NCBI GenBank assembly: GCA_946611595.1 | Contig: CAMODY010000008.1 | Span: forward strand, 1 to 25,055 | Reading direction: 5' to 3' | Source: an uncultured Clostridia bacterium | GTDB lineage: Bacteria > Bacillota > Clostridia > Lachnospirales > Lachnospiraceae | DNA: 25,055 nucleotides | Shown here: positions 1 through 6,276 of the stretch, piece by piece | How positions within the stretch are numbered: the first letter of the stretch is position 1 | How the letters are laid out: each line of letters opens with the position of its first letter | Made by a program: the position numbers and the translations under genes | Notes under the pieces: generated by a model | The model's input: the letters and a program-made list of their open reading frames with translations, nothing else | What the model was told of the DNA's origin: nothing | Databases searched by the model: none

Positions 1-789
1 CATGCCTGGGGCTGGGAGCCGACAGAAATAAAAACGATCAAGTCCTATCGCCCGCAGACAAATTCGCTTTCTTCCGGGCAGGTTTTAATGGAGCCCTATC
101 CTTTTGAAAAGGCTCGCTTGATCGTAAAAGAAATGACAGAACTTCTTGTCCTGGATCTGGTAAGAAAAGGTCTGGTCACAAAAAAGATGGTCCTCACGAT
201 CAACTATGACCGTACTTCGATCCAATATGAGCATCAAGGCAGGACAGCAAAAGAATCCACCTTCCGTGTGACAACGACAGGAAAACGCTATAAGGGTCCT
301 GTGTCCGTCGATTACTATGGACGCCCTGCTCCAAAGTATGCCCACGGAACCGGAAACTTAGACCGCTGGACAAACTCCACCCGCCGGATCCGGGAAGCCA
401 TGACAGACCTGTATGACCAGATCGTGGATCCCGAGCTTCTTGTTCGAAGAGTGACGATCGCTGCAGAAAATCTGATCCCCGAAAACAGCATTCCTGCCGA
501 AGAACCGGAACAACTCAGCTTTTTTGTGGACTATGAAGCAAAAGAAAAGAAACGCAGCGAAGAAGACGCTGCAGATGAAAAAGAGCGCAAGCTTCAGGAA
601 GCGACTCTTGCCCTTCAGCGAAAATTCGGAAAGAACGCCGTCTTAAAAGGCATGAACCTGAACGAAGGCGGAACGACCATGCTCCGGAACAACCAAATCG
701 GCGGCCACAGGGCCGGAGAGGAAAAGTCGAACAGGAGCCCGAAAAAGAAGCCGGCAAATGATCCGGAACAGGAGAAAAAAGATGAATGA
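1..789 (+). CDS. Y-family DNA polymerase (DinB/UmuC type), C-terminal part, cut by the left edge
   Basis: The reading frame is open from base 1, so the gene begins outside the window; the in-frame ATG at 88 is internal. The first residues (HAWGWEP, then SYRPQTNSLSSGQVL) and the following KARLIVKEMTELL and DLVRKGLVTKKMVLTINYD stretches match the little-finger region of Y-family translesion polymerases common in Clostridia. This family copies damaged DNA with low fidelity and is usually part of the SOS response. About 262 residues are visible. The last 80 or so are charged and low in complexity (KEKKRSEEDAADEKERK and a Lys/Asn-rich end), as expected of a flexible C-terminal tail. The catalytic palm lies outside the window, so activity cannot be judged. 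The stop overlaps the next gene by 8 bases, so the two are translationally coupled. Confidence 0.87.
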   Translation, partial: HAWGWEPTEIKTIKSYRPQTNSLSSGQVLMEPYPFEKARLIVKEMTELLVLDLVRKGLVTKKMVLTINYDRTSIQYEHQGRTAKESTFRVTTTGKRYKGPVSVDYYGRPAPKYAHGTGNLDRWTNSTRRIREAMTDLYDQIVDPELLVRRVTIAAENLIPENSIPAEEPEQLSFFVDYEAKEKKRSEEDAADEKERKLQEATLALQRKFGKNAVLKGMNLNEGGTTMLRNNQIGGHRAGEEKSNRSPKKKPANDPEQEKKDE

Positions 790-1240
790 AACGCGAATCC
801 TGTATGGAGATATTATTGACCTGCCCCATCACCAGTCTCAAGTGCACCCGCATATGAGTCTTTACGACCGCGCCGCGCAGTTTGCGCCGTTTGCAGCACT
901 GACCGGTTATGATGATATGATCACGGAAGAGGCCCGGGAAACCGGTCTTAAGCTGGCGCAGAATTTAAAACGCCTAAATGCCAAGATCAAAGTGATCTCT
1001 GACATGCTGGATGTCGGGGAACACCCTATGCTTTCCTTCACGGTCTTTGTTCCGGATGAGAAAAAGGCCGGTGGAAGCTACACCGAAATGAAAGGAATCG
1101 TGAAGCGGATCGACCCCATTTCCGATTCCCTGATTCTGTTCTCCGAAAACGAGAAATCTGACGGTCTGTCACTAAAACTCGAAGATATCCACGACATCTA
1201 TGGTGAGGCAGTTGACTATCTCGATGATGAGATTTTATAA
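782..1240 (+). CDS. YolD-like protein, partner of the Y-family polymerase
   Basis: This 152-residue protein contains the YDRAAQFAPFAALTGYDDMI block typical of YolD-like proteins, which sit directly downstream of UmuC/DinB-type genes in Firmicutes. Their molecular role is poorly defined; a regulatory or accessory role for the polymerase is usually assumed. I chose ATG 782 over the in-frame ATG at 758 because AGGAG at 770-774 sits seven bases upstream, and because this start gives the usual 8-base overlap with the polymerase stop. The second half alternates short beta-like segments (LSFTVFVPDEKKAGG, KGIVKRIDP, DSLILFSE) and is acidic at the end. No membrane segment or signal peptide is visible. 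This is an ordinary two-gene operon unrelated to the cluster that follows. Confidence 0.8.
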   Translation: MNETRILYGDIIDLPHHQSQVHPHMSLYDRAAQFAPFAALTGYDDMITEEARETGLKLAQNLKRLNAKIKVISDMLDVGEHPMLSFTVFVPDEKKAGGSYTEMKGIVKRIDPISDSLILFSENEKSDGLSLKLEDIHDIYGEAVDYLDDEIL

Positions 1241-1318
1241 AGCAATGCCATAACTCATGCTCCCGGCAACAAAGATCAGAAAACTGATACCTTCGCTGTT
1301 TCCGGGGCTATTCAATTA

Positions 1319-2788
1319 TTACAAGTCATAATGATCCTGATAAAAAGAATACAGAAGGTAAAACCTAAGATCTGCATTCTCATAATCCAGAGGCCAAAGT
1401 TCTTCTATCCTTTTTAATCGTTTAAACAAAGTATTCCGGTGAATAAATAATTCCTGGGATGTGATCTGGTGATTTCGTTCGTTTTTTAAATAAGTAAACA
1501 AGGTCTCATAATAGTCTGTATGATGCTGCTGATCATACTGCTTTATTTCATTCACTGCAGGGTGGATCAGATCCAGATCGCTGCTTTCCTGAACGATACT
1601 GGTGATATATTGCATGGCATTTTCTGTGCTGGAATAGAGCCTTCCTACGACCGGATTCGAAAGCATCAGGGTCTGACAAGTCTGGCGATAGGCCTGTTCT
1701 GCATGATTCAGATCAAGAAACGGCAGGCTGTAGGCTGCATAATAATTATTCTGCCTTAAAAACTGCTGAAGGTCTTCCCGGAATGAATAATGATCAAGTT
1801 TATCATTATTACATAGGATTACCAGTTTCTTCTGATAAGGAATCGCATAGACACCCGCAGAATGTTCATTCAGTAATCTGCTCAATAATGCTTCCATATA
1901 AAAATACTGGGAAATAAAAGAGGCAACATAAATCTGCTTCTGACAGTTCCTCTTCCATCCGGCTGATTCAAGTCTTGTTTCAAGTTCTTCACCTGCATTG
2001 GGCATCCCGTCCAGAAGCCTTGCAAGAAAAGAAGTCTCTGATGCCGATTCATCGCTTTGATTGTTCCATTCAATCCAGGCCCGGACCTGTAGTGCCACCG
2101 GTTCGATCAGCTGAAGCTCTCCTTTGCTGAATTCTCTTTCCGAAACTAACACGATCATGGTTGCAAAGCGCTCATCTTCAAAAAAAATGTGGCGGCACCA
2201 GGCTGCAGTTGGAAAAATATCCGCAGGGATGTAAAAGGTCTCCTTTTGCTCAAACGTATTACGGTATTTCTGATTAAAGATACTCAGTACATCTGCCGGA
2301 AGCCCTGAACGCTGTATCATTTCCATCCATTTCGGACTGTTCTGAAACTGCATAAAGCCACTTGAAAAACCAATGATGACCTGGGCTCCGTCCACCACCT
2401 GCACAGGCCTTCTCAAAAGGACTTCCGCAATATCGAGAATATCCGATAAGGAACAGCCTGCACTGATCCGTTTTGCGCACTCCTCTTCCCATCTCGCATA
2501 ATAGCTGAAGGCTTCCAGCACACTGTTTAAAACTTCCGGAAGATTGCCACTCTGAAGTACTATATATTCTTTTTCATTTTTGCAGATGATCCGTTTTCCA
2601 CCGGAATGGAAAAACTGATCTTCTGTCCCCAGATAAAGCACTTCGGACGCAGAAGGAACCGACTCATATTGCACAGGCCCTTCCTGATAAAGGCGTACTT
2701 CGGAAAGGTGCATTCCATTTCCGTGTCCGTGAAGTTCCGGTTCATATCTCCCAAGCCATTCGCAAATCAAGGTCAAACTGATCTTCAT
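1319..2788 (-). CDS. PucR/CdaR-type transcriptional regulator 1
   Basis: A 489-residue regulator. Residues from about 425 to the end form the PucR C-terminal helix-turn-helix, seen as YETLFTYLKNERN, then a recognition segment with FIHRNTLFKRLKRIEEL. The middle (about 230-400) fits the degenerate GGDEF-like domain of CdaR/PucR regulators, and the N-terminal half is a probable effector-sensing region. No membrane segment is seen. It is transcribed divergently from the isomerase-like gene at 3052 and shares a 263-base regulatory region with it, so that pair is its most likely target. It resembles the regulators at 14252 and 23736 along its length, including an N-terminal motif of the form W(E/D)-x-E, Gly-Cys-x-Leu. 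The effector is unknown. PucR itself senses purine breakdown products, but the family is broad and nothing here points to purines. Confidence 0.87.
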   Translation of the reverse strand: MKISLTLICEWLGRYEPELHGHGNGMHLSEVRLYQEGPVQYESVPSASEVLYLGTEDQFFHSGGKRIICKNEKEYIVLQSGNLPEVLNSVLEAFSYYARWEEECAKRISAGCSLSDILDIAEVLLRRPVQVVDGAQVIIGFSSGFMQFQNSPKWMEMIQRSGLPADVLSIFNQKYRNTFEQKETFYIPADIFPTAAWCRHIFFEDERFATMIVLVSEREFSKGELQLIEPVALQVRAWIEWNNQSDESASETSFLARLLDGMPNAGEELETRLESAGWKRNCQKQIYVASFISQYFYMEALLSRLLNEHSAGVYAIPYQKKLVILCNNDKLDHYSFREDLQQFLRQNNYYAAYSLPFLDLNHAEQAYRQTCQTLMLSNPVVGRLYSSTENAMQYITSIVQESSDLDLIHPAVNEIKQYDQQHHTDYYETLFTYLKNERNHQITSQELFIHRNTLFKRLKRIEELWPLDYENADLRFYLLYSFYQDHYDL

Positions 2789-2838
2789 TGAATTCCTACC
2801 TTTTCAGTAAGTGTTTAAAATGTATCCTCTTTTATATG

Positions 2839-2867
2839 ATTATACGATATAATCGGCAAATATCAAA
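2839..2867 (-). promoter_or_regulatory. Promoter of PucR regulator 1, inside a palindrome
   Basis: On the minus strand TTTGAT (2862-2867) and TATAAT (2839-2844) are separated by 17 bases, a good sigma-A promoter for the regulator that starts at 2788. The -10 box lies in a perfect palindrome at 2838-2854 (GATTATA, 3-base spacer, TATAATC), which also places a TATAAT on the plus strand. The palindrome could be an operator for autoregulation or just two opposed -10 boxes. Confidence 0.6.
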
Positions 2868-2875
2868 GTTGTTAA

Positions 2876-2890
2876 TGTTCAAAATGAACA
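2876..2890. promoter_or_regulatory. Palindromic operator candidate TGTTC-N5-GAACA
   Basis: TGTTC, AAAAT, GAACA form a 5-base inverted repeat with a 5-base spacer in the divergent region between PucR regulator 1 and the isomerase-like gene at 3052. It lies just upstream of the regulator's promoter. It is a candidate binding site for the neighbouring regulator, judged from symmetry and position only. Confidence 0.4.
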
Positions 2891-2902
2891 CCTCTTTAGG
2901 CA

Positions 2903-2916
2903 AAATGCATTCATTT
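2903..2916. promoter_or_regulatory. Palindromic operator candidate AAATG-N4-CATTT (copy 1)
   Basis: A perfect 5-base inverted repeat, AAATG and CATTT with a 4-base spacer, in the divergent PucR 1 / isomerase 1 region. The same half-sites with the same spacing occur at 14149-14162 in the equivalent divergent region between isomerase 4 and PucR regulator 2. That makes a shared PucR-type operator plausible. Confidence 0.45.
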
Positions 2917-3051
2917 GTCGCCAAAAAGGCCATCGTTTTTCCCCTTGTTTCATAGGTATACTTTTTTCAGATGCAGCAGCAGAATATTTTCTTTGGACAT
3001 AAAAAAGCTTCTGCTGCACTTTAGAAAACACAATTCGGAGGAGGAAACACG

Positions 3052-4584
3052 ATGATCAAAAATGTAATGGATGTAAAACTGAACGTAAAACCGGTATTTG
3101 TGATGTTCGCACATAAATACTACTACGAAGGACCATGTCGTATGGCCGGCGGCGATGCACTTCAGCCGGGATTTGATACCATGGTCAATGGTGCAATTTT
3201 TAACGGCACCATGGAAGGAATGAAATTTGCAATGCCGGATTGCATCAACCTGATGGAGCCGGCTTATCTTGAGACGACCTGCGACTGGGATATCAAAGAT
3301 GAATACTTTGAAAAACTCTTAGCAGACCGCGAGGAAGTGGATGTCTATCTGGCTTCCGGTGCTTTTGGCGCAGACCAGGTCTTCAACGAGTTTGCGGTCA
3401 GATGTAAAAAACCGCTTGCGATCGTTCCTGATGTCTGGGGACCTGCTCGTGCGGGCGGTCTTTATAATCTGGGCGTTGATCTGATCTGTGAAATCACCTG
3501 GGAAGACCTGATCAAAAAGCTGGTTGTTATGCGTGCAAAAAAAGCAATCGCGCAGGCAAATCTTCTGCTTGTGACCCGCTTTAATTATGATCTTCCGGTT
3601 GCCGGAGCTACAGATAGTTTCATCAATTTACGAGACGTGACAGACCGTTTAGGAATTCATTTCCGCACGGTCAATGCGCATGAGATCATTGACCAGTTCC
3701 ATCCGCTTCCGGAAGGCGGAAACTATACGACTCCGGGACGTGTGACCCCGAATATTACAGAAGAAGAGATCGCAGAACTCGGAACGGTTGCAGATGAACT
3801 CCTTGCCGGCGCAGAAGTAAAGGCAATTGAGAAAGATATGCTGATCAACTCTCTGATCGCTTACAAGGTCATTCAGAAAAACATGGATCTTTATGACTGC
3901 TCCGGAGCTGTCATTCCATGCCCGGATATCTGCTCCACCCGCCGCATCAATCAGGAAAAATTCACATTCTGTTTGACACACTCTCTGAATCTGGAGCAGG
4001 GAATCGCATCCGCATGTGAGTATGATGTTGCTGCAGCTGTTACTCAGCTCGCAGAGATCGTTCTTTCCGGCAAGGCTCCTTATATGGGAAATACGCTTCC
4101 GATCATTTCCACAGACGGAAGAGGCATCAATTATCAGATCTTAAAGATGATCACAGAAGAAGATATGAAGGAAGTCGGAGACCTTGAAAACCTTTATGTT
4201 GTCTACCACTCCACTCCGCACAGAAAATTCAAGGGCATTAATGAGCCAAACGGTTCCTATGCATTAAGACATTTTGCATATGATCAGAAGTTCGGTGCTG
4301 TTATGCGCCATAACTTCAATGAAGATAAAGGACAGGTCATCACCTTTGCACGATTTACAGGAGATCTGAAACGCGTCCTGATCGGAAAGGGAACAATCGT
4401 AAAATCTGTCGGATATGATCTGGATAACTGCAACGGCGGCTTTATCTTCCAGGTTGAAGATCAGAAGAAAGTCTACCGTGAGCAGTGCCGTTCCGGTCTT
4501 CACCTCCCTCTCGTATTCGGCGATTATACCGAAGAGCTTAAGATGCTGGCAGAAAGCCTTGGATTAGAACCGGTAATGGTATAA
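3052..4584 (+). CDS. L-fucose isomerase-fold protein, paralogue 1 (cysteine-rich, altered metal site)
   Basis: A 510-residue soluble protein with ribosome site GGAGGAGG before ATG 3052. The order of motifs is that of the L-fucose/L-arabinose isomerase fold: a conserved N-terminal EGPCR (26-30), a central ACEYD segment holding the presumed metal Glu323, and a C-terminal His484 in LHLPLVFGDY. The position 24 residues after the Glu, an Asp in fucose isomerase, is Asn347 (MGNT). Seven cysteines are shared with the four other paralogues: C29, C283, C290, C294, C307, C322 and C460, five of them as C-x6-C-x3-C-x12-C-x14-C-E. This suggests a metal or Fe-S site, or thiol chemistry, rather than plain aldose-ketose isomerisation. 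The partner gene starts 13 bases downstream, and a PucR regulator is divergent upstream. The substrate cannot be told from sequence. Confidence 0.75.
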   Translation: MIKNVMDVKLNVKPVFVMFAHKYYYEGPCRMAGGDALQPGFDTMVNGAIFNGTMEGMKFAMPDCINLMEPAYLETTCDWDIKDEYFEKLLADREEVDVYLASGAFGADQVFNEFAVRCKKPLAIVPDVWGPARAGGLYNLGVDLICEITWEDLIKKLVVMRAKKAIAQANLLLVTRFNYDLPVAGATDSFINLRDVTDRLGIHFRTVNAHEIIDQFHPLPEGGNYTTPGRVTPNITEEEIAELGTVADELLAGAEVKAIEKDMLINSLIAYKVIQKNMDLYDCSGAVIPCPDICSTRRINQEKFTFCLTHSLNLEQGIASACEYDVAAAVTQLAEIVLSGKAPYMGNTLPIISTDGRGINYQILKMITEEDMKEVGDLENLYVVYHSTPHRKFKGINEPNGSYALRHFAYDQKFGAVMRHNFNEDKGQVITFARFTGDLKRVLIGKGTIVKSVGYDLDNCNGGFIFQVEDQKKVYREQCRSGLHLPLVFGDYTEELKMLAESLGLEPVMV

Positions 4585-4597
4585 AAAGCAAAAGAAA

Positions 4598-5011
4598 ATG
4601 TTCAGAAAAGAGATCAAAGAACAACTCCTGATGTTTAAGAATGAGGCTAAGGCACAGGCGGAACGAGCCTGTGCTTTAGCTGCCTCTCCCAAAGAAGCAG
4701 AACTCAAAGACTGTGTGCACCGCTATGTTTGTGCAAAATTCTTTCTTTCCCCTGAAACAGACCCGGAGCGGCTTCTCTATAACCTTGCCTGTGACAGTAT
4801 CGAGCAGGCGATCAACATGAAGATCCCGATTGCAAAGGAGTCGGAAACCGCGACAACCTGCGGAGCCGCAGGAAGCGCCGCTGTCAAGGTTGCTCTGCTC
4901 ATGGTCGCACTCCGCAAGGATTTTCACGTTGACATTCCGTCAGAAAAGTTGGCCTTTATTAAAAACACAAACGAATTAGGGCACATCGTTTTTGAATCGA
5001 TGCGCCCGTAA
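4598..5011 (+). CDS. Small partner protein of isomerase-like paralogue 1
   Basis: A 137-residue protein of a family I do not recognise by name. It starts 13 bases after the isomerase-like gene and so is surely cotranscribed. It shares a layout with four other small proteins here: a helical N-terminal half with a RYV-x-x-KF-x-L-type segment (42-50 here), then a Cys-Gly motif at C88 followed by small residues and Ser (GAAGS), then a long amphipathic helix and a beta/turn ending like FHVDIP. The last 45 residues weakly recall acyl carrier protein helices II-III, but the DSL phosphopantetheine site is absent. The constant one-to-one pairing suggests a small subunit or carrier protein of the large protein. 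Cytoplasmic; no signal peptide. The ribosome site is weak, which suggests translational coupling. Confidence 0.7.
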   Translation: MFRKEIKEQLLMFKNEAKAQAERACALAASPKEAELKDCVHRYVCAKFFLSPETDPERLLYNLACDSIEQAINMKIPIAKESETATTCGAAGSAAVKVALLMVALRKDFHVDIPSEKLAFIKNTNELGHIVFESMRP

Positions 5012-5039
5012 AGTCAAAGGGAGTATACTCTTTAGAGTC

Positions 5040-5086
5040 AGGGTCCTGGCAGCAGCATTGTTTTGCTGTCAGGATCCTCTTTTTTC
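5040..5086 (+). terminator. Rho-independent terminator of pair 1
   Basis: A 15-base stem (AGGGTCCTGGCAGCA at 5040-5054 pairing with 5064-5078 through two G-U pairs) is followed by six T at 5080-5085. It ends the isomerase 1 / partner 1 operon. Its right arm overlaps the stop codon of the convergent pseudogene. Confidence 0.85.
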
Positions 5087-5706
5087 CTGTAATTTCGAAT
5101 AGATCAATTGCTTCAGCTGCGTAAAGGTTTCGATCTTTACGCTTTCTTCTGCAGTGATCGTAATATGATATGTCTCATTGACATTTAAAAGAAACAAGAC
5201 TTTTTTATTCATCGCGGTCGTTGCACCGCCACATTTGCTGGCAAGCTCAGCCGCATCCAGCATGCCCTTTGGAAGGCTGGAGGATTTCTCCGCAGACAGC
5301 TGACAGATCTCATAAAAATTATCCGGTGTTAATTCTGCAGGATCCAGCATAAATTTATAGCACAGATATCGGGTAAATATCCGCTCAAACCCTTCAAAAT
5401 CCAAAGCCGGATCCTGCAGAATGGAGTCAGCACATTTCTGTGCCGACTCCTTTTCCTTCATATCTTCATCGGTCAGGTTGTAAACATTTCTTCCAGGAAG
5501 AGTGTGGTTCTGATCGTTTTCATTGACATGAAGCATATCCAGGAATTCATGGATGCTGAAGTAATTATAGCGAATGCCAAGCTGTTTCGTTGCATTATCA
5601 TTGCAGTAGGTGTCCAGTCCGCCAAGAGAATCAACGGAATTGTAACGTGTTACTGCAAGGATGCGGGTCTCTCTTAAAGCTTTCTTTGCGCGGAGAGCGC
5701 GGATCA
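5069..5706 (-). pseudogene. Truncated, internally deleted copy of pair 3 (isomerase fragment fused to partner protein)
   Basis: Reading on the minus strand, the first part matches the middle of the isomerase-like protein at 8831-10354 (RALRAKKALRETRIL through LTDEDMK), then switches in frame to the partner protein encoded at 8333-8785 (KESAQKCADSIL onward). Matching bases are offset by 3294 on the partner side and by 4170 on the isomerase side, so 876 bases (292 codons) are missing relative to the intact pair. The isomerase N-terminus is absent: homology stops at 5706, where unrelated sequence begins, and there is no ATG or ribosome site. The remaining sequence is nearly identical to the intact copy, so the duplication is recent or homogenised by gene conversion. 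Probably not expressed as a functional protein, although the partner half is complete from its Cys-Gly motif to the end. Confidence 0.85.
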
Positions 5707-5783
5707 AAGCGCTCGAAGAAGAGCTTGGAGTAAAACTGTTTCAAAAGAAGCCCTCTATCCGAGACAGGAGAGAGGGCTTTTGA
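5703..5783 (+). pseudogene. Fragment of a LysR-family regulator gene
   Basis: In the plus frame from 5703 the translation reads IKALEEELGVKLFQKK and stops at 5783. This is the well-known end of the LysR helix-turn-helix (Ile-x-x-Leu-Glu-x-Glu-Leu-Gly-x-x-Leu-Phe). Nothing before or after it belongs to a LysR gene: upstream is the truncated isomerase copy and downstream a terminator stem. It differs from both intact LysR proteins in the window, so it is the scar of a third LysR gene lost when the pseudogene formed. The junction shares a few bases (GCGCGGATCA) with the intact isomerase copy. Confidence 0.7.
5741..5783 (-). terminator. Terminator of pair 2
   Basis: AAGCCCTCT (5748-5756) and AGAGGGCTT (5771-5779) form a 9-base stem. 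On the minus strand it is followed by CTTTTG, a short T-rich tract, 33 bases beyond the stop of the partner gene at 5816. The plus strand also has a TTTT tract, so it may work both ways. Confidence 0.65.
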
Positions 5784-5815
5784 ATTGTTATACGATTCCT
5801 GAATATCGCTCGTAC

Positions 5816-6271
5816 TCAAGTGTTGCCAGCGTAAACCAGCCTGTCTTTCCATGCGGGGGATTGTTCCATGGCTTCCCAAATGACTTTGGAAATGTCTGTC
5901 AGGGTCTTTCCTTCCACCGCCTTGAATGCATCAAGACGGATGTCAAATTTCCTTTGGATCGACTGCAGAAGCAGGGCCTTTTTCGTAACCAGAGTCGATG
6001 CACCATCACAGGATCTGGCTGCTCTTTCTTCTGCAAGAAGATCCGGATGGAAAGCCATGGCCTCTTCCAGACTTCTTTTCAACAGACTGTTAAAATCTTC
6101 GTCTGTTTCCACCGCAGGATCAAAATGAAGCCGGTACAAAATGTATTTCCGCAAATGCTCATTCAGAAAAGAAAACTCGATTTTCTCTTCTTTCAGAATG
6201 AGCTCGCCTTCCGCATCAGACAATGTCCTGTGGTACTGGATTCTTTTTTTTATTTCAGCACGGTCAAGCAT
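5816..6271 (-). CDS. Small partner protein of isomerase-like paralogue 2
   Basis: A 151-residue protein whose ATG follows the stop of the isomerase-like gene by five bases, so the two are cotranscribed and probably coupled. It has the family layout: a helical N-terminal half with RKYILYRLHFDP (about 41-52), then C88-Asp-Gly-Ala-Ser-Thr, a KKALLL helix, and FDIRLD. Here the residue after the conserved Cys is Asp instead of Gly, the only such case among the five. It carries a C-terminal extension of about 15 residues (QSPAWKDRLVYAGNT). As the second gene behind a cobalamin riboswitch it should be switched together with its partner. The function is unknown; a small subunit or carrier role is inferred from the constant pairing. 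Confidence 0.7.
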   Translation of the reverse strand: MLDRAEIKKRIQYHRTLSDAEGELILKEEKIEFSFLNEHLRKYILYRLHFDPAVETDEDFNSLLKRSLEEAMAFHPDLLAEERAARSCDGASTLVTKKALLLQSIQRKFDIRLDAFKAVEGKTLTDISKVIWEAMEQSPAWKDRLVYAGNT

Positions 6272-6276
6272 CGTTT

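Noticed and set aside
1..1240. Treating the polymerase/YolD genes as part of a prophage or of the new system
   Set aside because: This gene pair is common in Clostridia chromosomes and no phage structural or integrase gene is seen. The intervening region shows no link to the isomerase-like cluster.
1241..1318. Terminator between the YolD-like gene and PucR regulator 1
   Set aside because: Only a 5-base hairpin (ATCAG/CTGAT) without a T-run is present, too weak to call.
3052..4584. Calling the five large proteins genuine L-fucose isomerases
   Set aside because: The fold signature is recognisable, but the metal Asp is replaced, seven extra cysteines are invariant, and no fucose kinase, aldolase or transporter gene is present. 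Only the fold, not the reaction, is supported.
4979..5007. Hairpin GGGCACATCG/CGATGCGCCC at the end of partner gene 1 as a terminator
   Set aside because: It lies within the coding end, and a much better terminator with a T-run follows at 5040-5086. It is reported only as the source of the relic at 8264.
4598..5011. Small partner proteins as ordinary acyl carrier proteins
   Set aside because: The carrier-like helix pattern is present but the DSL phosphopantetheine Ser is missing in all five, and the proteins are nearly twice the usual carrier length.
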